This document shows positions 32,424-46,100 of a stretch of DNA of 64,000 nt, one piece after another. The translations under genes and the position numbers were made by a program. The notes under the pieces are model-generated. The model was given only the letters and a program-made list of their open reading frames with translations. It made no database searches and was not told where the DNA came from. The stretch lies in contig JYIP02000002.1 in NCBI GenBank assembly GCA_001051155.2, positions 2,177,583 to 2,241,582 of the forward strand, read 5' to 3'. Numbering within the stretch: the first letter of the stretch is position 1; each line of letters starts with the position of its first letter. This DNA comes from Chrysoporthe austroafricana. Lineage: Eukaryota; Ascomycota; Sordariomycetes; Diaporthales; Cryphonectriaceae.

Positions 32424-32933
32424 GAGGCTGACCACGACTCTGGCCTCTCCAGTCCATATCACTGCCAGAAGCATCAACTCACGAAACCTTGCACCCGACG
32501 AGTTACTGCAAACGGCTGTCTGCCTGCTACCCGGCTCAGCTCTCAAATCCCGCAGCGCTGTATCTTCTGCAAGGCCTGGTGGGGCCTGAAGCGACGCTTC
32601 ACCAATGTGAAGTCACTAGATTGACGGTACGAACTGTCCTATACAATGACGACGGAGTACCAAACTTCGACTTTTTCGCGTCACCAACGATTTTAGCAAG
32701 GCGGATACCCCATATACTTGAATACGAGGGCATCAGCATGGCGTTCTGGAGCGGGTTTATCTGGCATCTTTCTCACCCCTCAAGACTTTCTGGGGGGTAT
32801 AGGTTGGTCTGAAGTTTGAGCCGATGGGCCACCTCTTGTCGCGTATCATAGCTGGACGTGCCATTGGGGTGGTAACCACGATTGATGTATTAATATGACC
32901 TTTCCTCTGATGGAGTTCTCTCATGTGGACACA
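32424..32933. other. Convergent intergenic, CHIP-like and Ras-like genes
   Basis: About 510 bp between two stop codons. It should hold both 3' UTRs and terminators. The 107-codon frame inside it shows no motif. Confidence 0.5.
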
Positions 32934-34612
32934 TTAGACGACTAGAGCCTTATTAATTGGTGGTTCTTTCTTCTCGAACATCTTGCCCATCTTTCCAAGG
33001 ATGCCCCCCAGTTTTCGACTTTGCTGCTGGTGCTCGACGGACTCCTCCAAGACGGCATGCATCTGATGGTCATTGGCTCTTTTGGCTTGGACACACAGCA
33101 AGGTGCTTGTGTCCCTGTTGTCACTCGCCACCGGTGCAGGCACGGGCGCAGGCGCAGGAGAGGACAGAGGGGGATCTGGCCTAAACTCCACCTTACTAGC
33201 CTTGCCTCCCCTATCTCTGTGTCGATACATGCACCTCTTTGCCAACTCTTCAAGATCGACGCCATCCTGTCCCATCTCCTTCAGCACAGCCCTCACAACA
33301 GCTTCGAATGCCTCCTCCACATTCTCCCCCGCTTTGGCACTGGTCTCCAGGAATGGTACCTGAGTGGCCAGCCTCAGTGCCAATGCTTCGCCCTCCACAG
33401 CCAGTACCTGTCTCCGGCCGTTCATGGCTGTGCATAAGCCTGAGCCTGTGCTCACATCAGCCTTAGTGACCATCTCGACAGCTTCTTCTCTCTTCCTGCC
33501 ATACAGCCATTTGCTCTCTTTGGGATGTACCAGGGTCGGCCTCTGCTGTCTCAAGCTAATTTGGCCACAGGGGCCTGGATTCTCGCCCTGGTTGCGAGGG
33601 AATCGGTGCCCGAAGAGCCAAAGATCGTAATCCAGGACGCTCAACTCTTCATACCCGGGGCCCTGTTCCTGCTGCTCCTCCCGCTGTGTCGTATTGTCGT
33701 CCCTGTCAACGTCGCACCTAGCCCCCACGATCCCCACGACAGTCGCTCCCAACAGCTCCTTGCTGCGCCTATTCGCACTAATACCTGTGCCAGTGGCATC
33801 TCTGCCATCCGCTGGCGCCGTGGTGAAGAACCTCATCAGGCTCCCACTTATCTGCCCGCGCTGCTTCGTGGAACCGACGTCGCCGCTCTTCCGCCTCCGG
33901 GTGCTTAACGCTTTGCGCCGCTTACTACGCGACGCAGACGTAAAATCGGCGTATAGCGCCCTGACGTGCTTGAAGGACTCGCGTTTGCTGACGTCGTAGA
34001 CGAGAACAATGGCGTCGTACTCACCCTTGAGGAGGATTCGGTGCCGGACGCGGGCAGATTGGAGGGCAGGATAGTTAATTATCTCTACTAGGTAGGTCTG
34101 AGATTCATGGACGCATTCGGGGCAGGGCGGTGCATCCGTGATACCATGGGCGTCGGATTCTGAGCTGCTCGATCCGAAGCCGGACCTGCCTCGCGTTTGG
34201 TTGCCGAAGGATTTCCTGGGACGCACGGGGCTCGGGGAACTACACGCTGGCTCCATATCGTCGGCTGATGATTGCTGGGTCATCGAGGAGCAACACCTCA
34301 CCCGGCGGCTGCCTCCACCGCTGCTATCGGGGCTGTGCGGCGAGGTAGTGGCCGGTGCTGAGGGCATCGAGGCCTGGCGGTCTGGATCGTACTGTAAGGT
34401 GTAGAAGCGGCGGCTGCAGAGGGTGAGCGAGGGATCATATAAGGGCGGCCATCGGCCCGTTATGAACTGCACGCGCGTCAGCAAGCCGGTTGCGCATGAT
34501 AGCGATGGTGAGGGAGCGTTCTAACTCTCGACTCTAAGCCGCTTTTCCCTACTCCGGGGGCACCTAACAACAGAATCCGGATCGTCGGATTCGAGTTGCC
34601 TCTCCTCGTCAT
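32934..34612 (-). CDS. Highly divergent Ras-like GTPase-fold protein with long insertions
   Basis: Exons on the minus strand, 34526-34612 and 32934-34466, give 539 aa; Ras proteins are about 190-210. The join is my choice (donor GTTAGA, acceptor GTGCAG): it gives GVGKSGLESRFITG, the layout of Ras GVGKSALTxRF. Present: the P-loop GAPGVGKS (17-24), a strand AIVLVYDVSKRESF as in Ras strand beta 4, and the G5-like ETSAK (403-407) before a C-terminal helix. Altered: switch II reads EIINYPAL (157-164) with no DTAGQE, and the G4 position reads GARCDVD with no NKxD. A Ser/Pro/Arg-rich insertion spans about 62-148, basic and acidic insertions lie at about 205-265 and 285-340, and the C terminus has no CaaX lipid site. 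GTP hydrolysis and guanine specificity are doubtful. Confidence 0.75.
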
Positions 34613-36092
34613 GTTGGATGTGAGGATTGTACGGCAGCCGCACGATGTTGCGTTGTTGATACCGGACGGGATCTCACTGTCGCAACGGTCACAATGGAGC
34701 ACGAGGACGAGTGACACAGGTTAACACTGCGACAGTTTGAGTATGAGGAGACCATGTCAAGTATAATAAAGCAGCCGTTGGGATCTTCCTCTGGGTGGAC
34801 AGGGGTTGCGTTGTGTATCACACCAAACATAGGCTCGATGATAAGCTTGCTTTCACGAGAAGCCCATCCAGTTGCCCAGTTTCCCAGCCAGATCCAGGCA
34901 CAAGGTAACCTTGGACGGTGCCGATATAACACACGTGATACACATGCGTTTAACAACATGTGATGGCCGCCGGTATTCCTTGTTTCCAATTACACGGTAG
35001 TGCTACCGTGACACCAATCTCTGACCAATATGGACCCCGGACCCTAACGAAATAACCTCCTGTCAAAAGCCTCACAGCCCCGCCCCAAAAGCCTCTTTAG
35101 AAAGCTCATAGAGTAACGGTCCGAGACGTTGCTGACAGGCCGGCGGATCGCCTGAATTTTGTTTGAGGGGGCATACCTGGCGGTTATAACAACATCTAAG
35201 GTGAAGTCTCTGAATGCCGCCGCCGGGGGGTCGGGGAAGGAGAATCTGGTAGAAATAATGTAATTTAGGCCCAGGTGCGCATCGTGCCATGCCACTATAT
35301 ATTTTATGAGTTCTACTTTAGCACGGTAATGAAATGCGGCCGGACATCACGGAGGGAAGCCTTGACGACAGGTTCAAAGGACGATGGCGTCGTGGAGGCT
35401 CCTGGGCTCGACAGGCTCGTGTGCTGGCGCAGGAGAGCCGCAACCTTATCCCGCACCGGCCAGGACGCCAAATCGGTAGAGCCTCGTTGTTCGTCGGCTA
35501 AACGGCCTGCGCTGCCCGAGGGCCCGGAGACAGATGTGCTTAGCTCGGGGTGAGCCTCGCAATTGCTCAGCTGGGCCGATACTGAGTGGCGTGACACGGA
35601 ACCGGCTGTAGAGCATGTGTTAAATGGCGATATGTATGTGTGTTGATGATATTGTATCGGCAGACGAGGTGCCTGCAACAGCAGCCTTGTGTGCTTTGGC
35701 TGGGAGCGTGAGATGTCGGACTCCGGACCCGCCCACAAGAACCTAGCAGGCTTTTTGAGAGACGCGCGACTGGGAATCGGTCTGAGACGCTATACATCAT
35801 ATTAGTATCACACCCTCCCTCGACCCGAGCCATGGACACTACGGATCCCCATGCTCCTCTGTCGGTCCACCTGAGGTGCTTCACGATCTTTTCAGAGGCC
35901 AGCGCCGCTCGAACTCGTGACCGCAAACAGCCCCAAGTTTCATGATGCACCTGTGCGCTAAGAGAACGAATCATGTCCCAAGAACAACCATTCGCAATGA
36001 GACCATCGCATTGAATCCATTCTCCTAAGAGGGTATCATACAGCAGCACACATGACATTCGCAGAACTAAGCGGAGGCTCAGTCACCGGGGC
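34613..36092. other. Intergenic stretch between Ras-like and Ada2 genes
   Basis: 1.5 kb. It holds the promoter of the Ras-like gene on one side and the 3' end of ada2 on the other. Open frames of 60-160 codons on both strands have no motif and overlap each other. Nothing else is recognised. Confidence 0.45.
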
Positions 36093-37761
36093 TTAAGCCT
36101 TGCTTATGTACCCCCACGCGATCATGCACTCGAATATCGTACCACCTTTTCGCGAGTCCACCTTGCAGATCTCCTTGACCTGCTTCTTCTTGAGCGACCC
36201 GTTGCCCTTGGTAGCCTCCCTGATGATCTCAGCCTTCATCATCAGCCACGGCTTTGGCTGCATGCGGCACACCTCACACAACTTGACCTCCTCGGGCGTG
36301 AGCAGGTGCAGGTCGGGGGCATTCTCCTGGCTCAGCACCAACGGGTTGACACCGGAGATGGGCTGAGGCATGTGTTTCGGCTTCGGTTCCGTGCCGTTCA
36401 CCACAATGGCCCCGTTCACGCCATTGGCATGATTGCCGTTGGTGAGGTTGGTCTCCCCATTGACCATGCCGTTCGTCCCACCATTCTTAGTCGCAATTCG
36501 GATCGGTAGCTCGGGGGCAACTAGCAGCGAGGCTCCGCTCGGTGGATCGGGAGGGGGCTGTTGCTTGCTCCGTTGCTGCACTGCCAGCCGTTCCCGGTCC
36601 ATTGAGCCCATGGGGATCTGTTTCTGCAGGCGCTGCGCCTTCTCGTGTTCGTACTTCTCGCCGCTGCGGAGATCACCAATTCCCAGGTTCCGCCACTCTT
36701 GCAGCTGTGCAATAGCCGTGCGTATGTTTAGCTCATCGATCAGACCGTGATTGAGATCCTCGAAATCCTTGTGGTTCATCATCCGCGCGAATGGCTTCGC
36801 CTTGTTGAGAATATCTCTTTCCTCTTTGGACCTCTTTTTGTCGAGCTTTGTGTTTTCCCGGTAGTCAAGCAGGTTGTGCTCGAATATGACCTTCTTTCTC
36901 TCGACACGCTGGGTGAGTCTGGCGTTATAGATGTCCATGACGGTCAACTTCAGGTCCATCTCAGGCTCCAGCTGGCCGGTGTTGGGGTTGATCCCGTCGC
37001 CCGGGTCGAACTGCATAAGCTGGACAGCCTCTTCCGCCTCGTTTGCATGTTCTGTCTCGAACTCCAATCGCCCCGGCATATACCCCTGGATCTCGTGACA
37101 GGAAGGGACACTGGCCGTAGGCTTTGTCTTGGGAGGCGGCGCCGGCGCGTTCTTAATGGTCTCCTTCCGTTCCTCGATTCGCCGCTTCTTCCGAGCCTGG
37201 AACTCCTCCCTCGTCGTCGCCATGGCCAAAGACGTATCCTGAGGGCTACATTGCTCCGGTAGCGGGAAACGGGACGACTTAATGTAGACCTTCTCGTAGT
37301 GATCCCGAACCTCGTCCTTGGTGCGATATCCGCCGATGTGATCTGCAATGTCGGCCCAGGAGCCGAGCCCGTAGATCTCACACCCCTCGAGCAGCAGAAG
37401 CTCCTCATCCGCCCCCCAGTCCTCATCATATATCGGGAAGGAGTTTTGTTCTATCACGCGGTAAGAGTGTGATGCAGGCTGGTGGTTGCTGCTCGACTCG
37501 CCCTTAGCGAAGCATTGGACGCAGAGGTCGTATTCATTGCAGGTGGGATGTGCACAGCGTATCCGTACCTAGCGAGCCAAGTCAGAGCTTGAGGACAGGG
37601 AAGGAATTCCTGCACTACTTCGAGGGCAGCTGAGGCCAAGGGAGGGGCGATAGGGGGGGTGAACTGACAGTCGACGTGATGTCCACTGAGCAGACGTCGC
37701 AGATATACTTGACCCCGCCTTCACTTCCCCGGCCGCCCGTCTTCTTTCTTATGACACCCAT
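36093..37761 (-). CDS. ada2: Ada2, SAGA/ADA histone acetyltransferase adaptor
   Basis: Subunit that links and activates the Gcn5 acetyltransferase in SAGA and ADA complexes in the nucleus. Exons on the minus strand, 37669-37761 and 36093-37568 (100-nt intron), give 522 aa, close to other fungal Ada2. Domains in order: ZZ zinc finger (Cys21, Cys24 in ICDVC, then CAHPTC and DLCVQCF, to about residue 60); SANT domain (about 81-127, [22 protein letters not shown]); a Lys/Arg/Glu-rich central region with the ADA-type block [18 protein letters not shown]; a low-complexity Asn/Gly linker (about 390-420); and a C-terminal SWIRM domain (about 435-522). The intron falls within the ZZ finger. It is divergent from the GALT gene, with 809 bp between start codons. 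Confidence 0.95.
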
Positions 37762-38570
37762 GGTGTCGGTGATGGAGCAGCGATTGAGCTACGCCCAGGA
37801 GCGCCGGACCCCGCGCGCAGGGGACAGAGCAGGCTTGAGAGGCTGGACGACGGGCTACGCGCGCGGTGGCGGCATGAGAAGGACACAAAAAGCGCTATCG
37901 ACCAATTCTACCTGTCGCGACGCGTGAGATTCGATGGCTTGGCGCCGGTTTGGATGAGATGCTGATGACGATGCTGGTGCTGACGGCGAGGTTGAGTTGA
38001 CGTGCAGTCGCGGTTCACGGGTCAGGCTTGTGCACGGGCCCAGCCTGGAGATCCGGGGGTGAACCTTCAACCAGCTGACGCAGGGGGAGCAAGTGCCTAT
38101 GCAAGGGGCCCACCACTCGCGATAAGATACGCGACAAAGATGACATAAGCAGGTACGAAGGTCGGCGCAGGGCTGCCTGCGTCTTACTGGGACCAGGGCA
38201 GGACTCGTCTTGGGCTTCTCTCTGCGCTCGCACTCACAAGACGCTGGCTTCGTATTGGTCACTTCTGCGCGTTGACGGAATTATGCATAATCTGTGGGAG
38301 ACGGGCCCTGGCTGAGCTGCTCTCGCCAGCGCCTGTCAGTCGAGATCCACCTCGGCTCCAGCTTGCCCGAGTGGACGGCTGGACGGCTTCAGCCGAATCC
38401 AGCCGTTTTGGCGGCGGATCGCTGCGAGAGCTTGGAGGAGCCCCACCAACAGCCCTGGCCCCATGGGTCTTTGTCCACTCCTGCCCTGCCGGCCCAGCCA
38501 GCTCCTCGTAACTGCTCCCGCTCTTCGTTCTCTTCGTCATCCGCGTCTCCCGCTGACCAGAGCAGCCAAC
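37762..38570. other. Divergent promoter region, ada2 / GALT
   Basis: 809 bp between the start codons of two divergent genes. Overlapping open frames on both strands appear to be chance in GC-rich sequence. No specific regulatory site is called. Confidence 0.5.
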
Positions 38571-40037
<1,467 letters not shown>

Positions 40038-40309
40038 ATACACTGCGGACCATTCGCCCGTTCACATAGACCCTGTGCAGCATTTGCAACATGTAGAATT
40101 AAGGTCATCATGACAGTGAACGACCTGATGGGGGAAAACGAGGAAAAAAGAAAAGAAAAAAGAGAACAGCGCCCTCTTATGCCGTTTCTTTTGACCTCAA
40201 GTCTCCCATATTCTGTGTTGTTGTATGCGCTCCGTCTCGGAAAGCCCTCAGGTCTGGTTCCTGCGGGCCAGAACTCGAGCGACAGTCACGCACCGCGCTC
40301 TTATGGCTT

Positions 40310-40875
40310 TCACACCTTCACATAGTTTGAATATTGCAGCGCCATCCAGATGCTTCCACCAAAACCTGCCGAGAGCGGAAAGGCGTGCTCCCAGCCCAGC
40401 CTGAACGTCTTGAAGACCACAATCTCGCTCGCAAAGTGCGACGCCGCCAGCACGTACGTGAACAGGCACAGCTGGTACCAGGCGGGGTCGTGCAGGCGGT
40501 AGGCGCCGTACAGGCGAATGGCTGCCGCCAGGATCGTGTAGACGCCGAAGAGGCGCGCCGCGAGGGGCGTGACCTGGTCTGAGGCGGTGGGCTTGTCCTT
40601 GAGGGTGGCGGCCGAGGTGACGGGCGTGAGCTTCTGGACGGAGTCGGCGTTCGCGACGCTGGTGTTGGGGACGAAGAGACCGTTGTAGATGCGCCGGGTG
40701 TAGTGCAGAGTGAAGAGGTTCTGGATCGAGTTGCCTATGGCTGCGAGGGACATCTGGGACCAGGAGGTTAGACGGTGTCTTGGGGTGGCAAGGCTGAAGA
40801 GCGCGTTACCGCTAGCATGTAGTACGGCAAGATGCCATCTTCTGCCGAGGGCAGGAAGGTGCGTAGGTTGTCCAT
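40310..40875 (-). CDS. erg28: Erg28, ergosterol biosynthesis scaffold protein
   Basis: ER membrane protein that tethers the C-4 demethylation enzymes Erg25, Erg26 and Erg27 (and Erg6) into one complex. Exons on the minus strand, 40810-40875 and 40310-40753 (56-nt intron), give 169 aa. The first exon encodes MDNLRTFLPSAEDGILPYY, and the join leads into SLAAIGNSIQNLFTLHYTRRIY, the family's conserved N-terminal block. Four hydrophobic segments follow, with the typical RLFGVYTILAAAIRLYGAY, LCLFTYVLAASHFASE and FKTFRLG. The length is slightly above the yeast protein (148). It is divergent from the 3-ketoacyl-CoA reductase gene, another ER lipid enzyme, across 372 bp. Confidence 0.92.
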
Positions 40876-41247
40876 GCTAACGAGCCTTGTACTGCTGATC
40901 CCAGCTATTCACCAGCTTCTTGTCAGTCAATTGGGTAAAGCAACAGGAAAATGGCGGAGAAGTTGATACTCCGAAAGCTCGTGGTGTGTCGGCTGAGATC
41001 CTGCACCTTGCCCCAGGGTCCAAGCTCCCCTGGATCGCTCCTATCAAGAGGTACTTTTTGCCTTCCTACTACGACGCCAAGCCATATGTACTCTAGATAG
41101 TGGTCAACATCCCACCCCGTCCGAAGTTCTTCCTGGAAATTCTTCGAATTGTTCATTTGTTGGCCGTCTTTCCTCTTTACTCCGCTCATCCACCTGCTTA
41201 CCTTGGTGTCCTGACAGCTCCCAACAGCCTCCAAAGGGTAGCCATAT
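40876..41247. promoter_or_regulatory. Shared promoter region, erg28 and 3-ketoacyl-CoA reductase
   Basis: 372 bp between divergent start codons of two ER membrane lipid-synthesis genes. A single compact region must hold both promoters. I did not identify a specific sterol-regulatory site by eye. Confidence 0.45.
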
Positions 41248-42293
41248 ATGGCTGGCATTACTGACATCATCTCTTCCGTCCCTCAGCCGGTCCAATGGGC
41301 TCTGGCTGGGGTGGGCGCCTTCGTCCTCGGCAGCCGCGTGCTGAGCTATACCTGGCTGCTGCTGGAGCTCTTCGTCCTCAGCGGCACCAACGTACGTCGC
41401 GCGCTCCCCACCAGACCAATTAACAAACTATTGACACTGGCTCCGTGCAGCTCCGAAAGTATGGCCCCAAAGGTTCCTGGGCCGTCGTTACCGGCGCGTC
41501 TGACGGCCTCGGCAAGGAGTACGCCAAGCAGCTCGCCTCCAAGGGCTTCAATATCGTCCTCGTTTCCCGCACCCAGTCCAAGCTGGACGCCCTAGCCAGC
41601 GAGCTCTCCGGCGTGCAGACCAAGGTCCTCGCCATGGACTACTCCGAAGACAAGGAGGCCGACTACGCCCGCCTGGCCGAGCTGGTCGAGGGCCTCGACG
41701 TCGCCATCCTGGTCAACAACGTCGGCCAGAGCCACTCCATACCGACCCCGTTCCTCCTGACGGAGAAGAAGGAGCTGCAGGACATCGTCACCATCAACTG
41801 CCTCGGCACCCTGAAGACCACCCAGCTCATCGCGCCGGGCATGGCGCAGCGCAAGCGCGGCCTCATCCTGACCATGGGCTCCTTCAGCGGCTGGATGCCC
41901 ATCCCGTACCTGGCGACGTACAGCGGCAGCAAGGCCTTCCTGCAGCACTGGAGCGCGGCCCTAGCCGGCGAGCTGAAGGAGAGCAATGTCGACGTCTACA
42001 TCGTCCTCAGCTGGCTCATCTGCTCAGCTATGAGCAAGGTCCGGCGCCCAAGCATGAACGTCCCTAACCCGGGACCCTTTGTCAAGACCACGCTGCGCAA
42101 GATTGGAACCGGCGGGACGCAGAATATGGCCTACACTTACACGCCTTGGTGGACTCATGCTCTAGTGGTGTGGTGGGTCGAGAAGACCATTGGTTTCGGG
42201 AGCAAGCTTGGTATTTATTTCAACCTGAAGTCGCACAAGGACATTCGTGCTAGGGCCCTGCGAAAGGCTGCTCGTGAGGCCAAGAAGGCCTAG
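41248..42293 (+). CDS. Very-long-chain 3-oxoacyl-CoA reductase (Ifa38/KCR, SDR family)
   Basis: Second step of very-long-chain fatty acid elongation: NADPH reduction of 3-ketoacyl-CoA in the ER membrane, needed for sphingolipid acyl chains. Exons 41248-41391 and 41451-42293 (intron GTACGT..CAG) give 328 aa. Residues about 12-45 form the N-terminal membrane anchor. The Rossmann NADP motif is TGASDGLG (62-69), followed by LVNNVG. The catalytic residues are Ser192 (MGSFSG), Tyr205 and Lys209 (YSGSK). The block [10 protein letters not shown] is typical of the fungal reductase and separates it from other SDRs. The C terminus is Lys/Arg-rich but is not a canonical KKxx retrieval signal. Confidence 0.92.
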
Positions 42294-43173
42294 GCGCAGC
42301 CTGACATATGTGATGAAGAAGACGACATTGCTTCAGTACCTGAGAAGGTGCTGGGACGGCAGAAGTGCCGTTCAGTGGGAAGAGGCGCTCGCTCAGAGCG
42401 TGCTACTATGTATAATGCTATCTAGGATAAAGGCCAGGGATCGTAACAATCAGCTGCCTTATAGCCTACTTGCTGCAGCTCGCGCGAGGACTATTATTAA
42501 GTGTGCACTGTATATCTCGAGAGGACTCCTCGACTCCAGTGTGTGCGAGGCTACGTCTATGCTCTTTCTGTATCTTTGTCCTGTCTGTGAAGCGGGCCTC
42601 ATCTGAGCTGGAAATATCCTGGCGTGCTGCCCAAAGAAGCTTAGCTCGCCTTCACCTCCACGCGCTGGGCACGCGTTTCCACTCAAGATTTAGCGCTGCC
42701 CAGCTGCCTTCGATCCCTGCAAAGAAATTCCAGGTGTTTACGACGTTGCTTCAAAGGCAAGCAAGCACCTGCAGCTGCCACCGACCTGTCTTTGTGGCGC
42801 CCTGCAACCCCATTGTCAGCGGTGATTTTTCAAGCCAACAGCGATATCTGACCCCGTTTCATGACTTCTGGCACTCTCTTCAGGACTCTTTGATGCCATC
42901 ACCGACCTCCGATCCATCTGTGCTGCGATAGTCGAGCTTGGATCGACCCATCCTGCCCAGGATCTCTCGACTCCTCTGCGCAGAGACGGATCGGGTGTGC
43001 GGTGAGCTGCCCTGCTTCTGCTGCCGTCGCCTGTCGCCTGTCGCCTGTCGCCCGCCAGCCAGCTCTCCTTTTCGATCCGACCGCGAGACTTCGCCAGGGA
43101 CGCGGACAGCGACAAGGACCTCCTCGAATGCCGAGTCGTCCCTCCTCGAAGGACCGAACATACCTCGCATAAC
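42294..43173. other. Intergenic, reductase to nucleoporin
   Basis: 880 bp. It includes the reductase 3' end and the nucleoporin promoter and 5' leader. A short direct repeat CGCCTGTCG occurs three times near 43028-43050. The overlapping open frames are GC-rich chance frames. Confidence 0.45.
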
Positions 43174-46100
43174 ATGGCCGCGACCACCCCCGTGCGCCCC
43201 GTGCCCGGCGCATTCCTCAATACTCCCGCGCCTGCGGCCGATCCTCTGCGACGGGACCTCTTCGGAGCCGCTGCAGCGAGTGGCACGCGACGAGGACCTC
43301 TGGGCACGAGCCCGCCGCGGCAGACTGCCATGAGCAGGCTTCCTGCAGCTGGCCGGCCAGCATCACCACCTCCGCCTCCTGGCCCGCCAGCGGCGACTCA
43401 GCCCGCCGCGCAGCCGGCTGTCGACAACACGCCCCCGGCGCAGAAGGCTGCCAGGTTCATAAACGACCTGCTCCAGCTCGACGGCAGCTTCCCAGATCTG
43501 GACTCGTACTGCAGGCGTGAGTGGGCCCATTGTCTCCATCACCATCCTCCTCGTCGTACTGACCGATATACTCTTGCAGCTGGCGCTTCGTCCGACTATG
43601 ACCTAGCCGTCGTCGACCCGGCATGGGCACCCTTCCACAAGCCGGCGATCTACCCAATGCCCGACGAGATCTTTCAACGCTTCCAAAACGGCCAGATCCA
43701 CACGAGCATGGGCTTGTTTCCGGAGATACATCTAGCATATGTTCATATCGATAACGCGTTATACCTCTGGGATTACACCTCTCCAGACCCTGAGCTGTTC
43801 GGCTTCGAGGACTCGCCTCATAGGATCACGGCGGTCGCCCTCGTCCCCCCACGGCCAGGTGTGTTCGTGGCGACCATCAAGCACATGCTTGTTGTCGCCA
43901 CGTCGACGGAGATGATACTTCTCGGCCTGTCTCAAGAAAACGCTGGCGAGGCTCCCAGGATCTTTCAGACGAGGATGTCGGTACACAAGGGCGGCGTTGA
44001 TGTCAGCTTCATCGTTGGCTCTGCGGATGGGCGAATTTTCTTTGGCGGTCAGAGCGATACGGATGTGCATGAGCTCTACTACCAGCAGGAAGAGCGGTGG
44101 TTCTCCAGTAGGGTTGGAAAGATCAATCATACGCACCCGGGATGGTCTTCCGCGCTACCGAACCTACCCCATCCAGCATCCATCATTCCCTACCCGAGCG
44201 CGCTCTGGACGCCGAAGACGAACGAGGTCCTTGCTGACATGGTGATCGACGACAGTCGAAAGCTCCTCTACACGCTGTCCACCAACTCCACGATTCGTAC
44301 ATACCACATGGACGGCCCGAACAAGTTGACTAAGTGTATCGAGAAGGACAAGCTGTCGTGCCTTCGCGAGATCACTCATATGATCACTCGATCCCAGTTG
44401 CTCACTGATCAGATGAACATCGTTTCAATCAGTCCGATCCATGCCAACGAAGCTTCGAAACTCCACCTGATGGCCTTGACAGACACCGGTTGCCGGATCT
44501 TCCTCAGCGCAACCAACACCGCATCCTACATGAGCAGTCTGTCATCGAACGCTGCCCCTCAGAGCATGCAGGTCCAGTTCGTCAAGTTTCCGCCAAGAAG
44601 TGAGGCCAGTGCAGCTCGGCAATTAGGTGTAGATGGCGGCGAGCTACTCGACACCAACTCTACGTCACTGGTTATGAGCAGGTTTGGCCAACGGTTTGCG
44701 CCTGGCTACTTTTTCGATGCTGTGACCAAGGAAGACAGGCGCGACATCGACCGCCTCTTCGTCTCGGCACCCGAGTCTGGCCGTATCAGATTAGCTGGCG
44801 CTACGCCAGGGGCGCCGCTGAGGTATCACGAGCACGCGAATTGGATTGACATAGAGGATGCGAGGGTCCTCGCCATCGCCGCAGTGACTCCGTCTTTCGC
44901 TGCTGCTGTGCAGCCCATGGGCTTCGGCAACGAGTTGGCCGTACAGTTTGACCAGCCACCCCCGGATTTCGCCATCATGACGAATTTAGGCATCCACATT
45001 CTTCGACGACGACGACTAGTTGACATTTTCGCTACGGTCATCCGAAAAGCTGCAGGTGAGGAAGGGATCGCGGAGGAGGTCCGCCGATTCATCTACCTGT
45101 ACGGACGACAAGAGACCATCTCGACTGCTCTTGCGGTGGCCTGTGGTCAAGGCAGCGACTTGCGTAACGACGCTCCTCGTGTGCTCGACCAGGTCACTCA
45201 AGACCGAGCTCGATCTACGTTCATCGACTTTGGAGGCCAGCCGGTGGTCGGTGACACGGATGGGCAACAAGTCTCAATTGACTCCGTGAGGCTTTCTTAC
45301 CGCTATCACGCGCTGGGCTCGTATCTCACTCGCCTCATCCGCCGATTGTGGAAGGCCAAAGTCATTATTCAAGGAGTCGACGGCGCGAGTGCAATCGTTG
45401 TCAAGTCGACCATACCCATGGCTAAGCTCAACTCTGTTCAAGACAGCTTAGACCGTCTACGAAACTTCCTGCACGCCAACCGTGGTGTCATCCAGGGCCT
45501 GTCTGGCCCGCAAGATCTGTCAAATGTCCGCAACCGACACGAGGAGATTGCCATCCAGGCGGAACACCAGGGTCTTCATGCTTTGCAGCGGCTAATGGAA
45601 GGTATCGCCGAAGGCATATCTTTTGTGCTAATGCTCTTTGACGAGCGTGTCTCGGACATTTTCGTTCGTCTTGACCCGCGCACACAAGACCTCTTTCGCA
45701 ACTTAACCTACGAGCAATTGTTCTCTCAAACGACGGGTCGCGACCTTGCGAAGATACTCGTAAAAGCTATTGTCAACCGCAACATCGAGAGTGGTGCAAA
45801 CGTGGAAACGGTAGCCGAGGCTCTACGAAGACGCTGCGGCAGCTTCTGCAGTCCCGACGACGTGGTAATTTTCAAGGCCCAGGAACAATTGAAGAGGGCG
45901 TCGGAACAAGTCAATAACTCGAACGTCCTCCGCCAGCTTCTTAACGACAGCCTGCGGTTGTTCGAGCGCGTCGCTGGCAACCTCACCTTTGCTAATCTCG
46001 AGGGCGCCGTTCAGCAATATGTCGAACTTCATTATTATGCAGGCGCCGTCGAATTGTGTTTGAAGGTTGCTCGAGAGAAGGATCGTGGCAACTCGGCACT

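Noticed and set aside
41980..42030. Possible extra intron in the 3-ketoacyl-CoA reductase
   Set aside because: The local sequence differs from the family ([11 protein letters not shown]), but the length matches homologues without removing anything and no paired splice sites fit.
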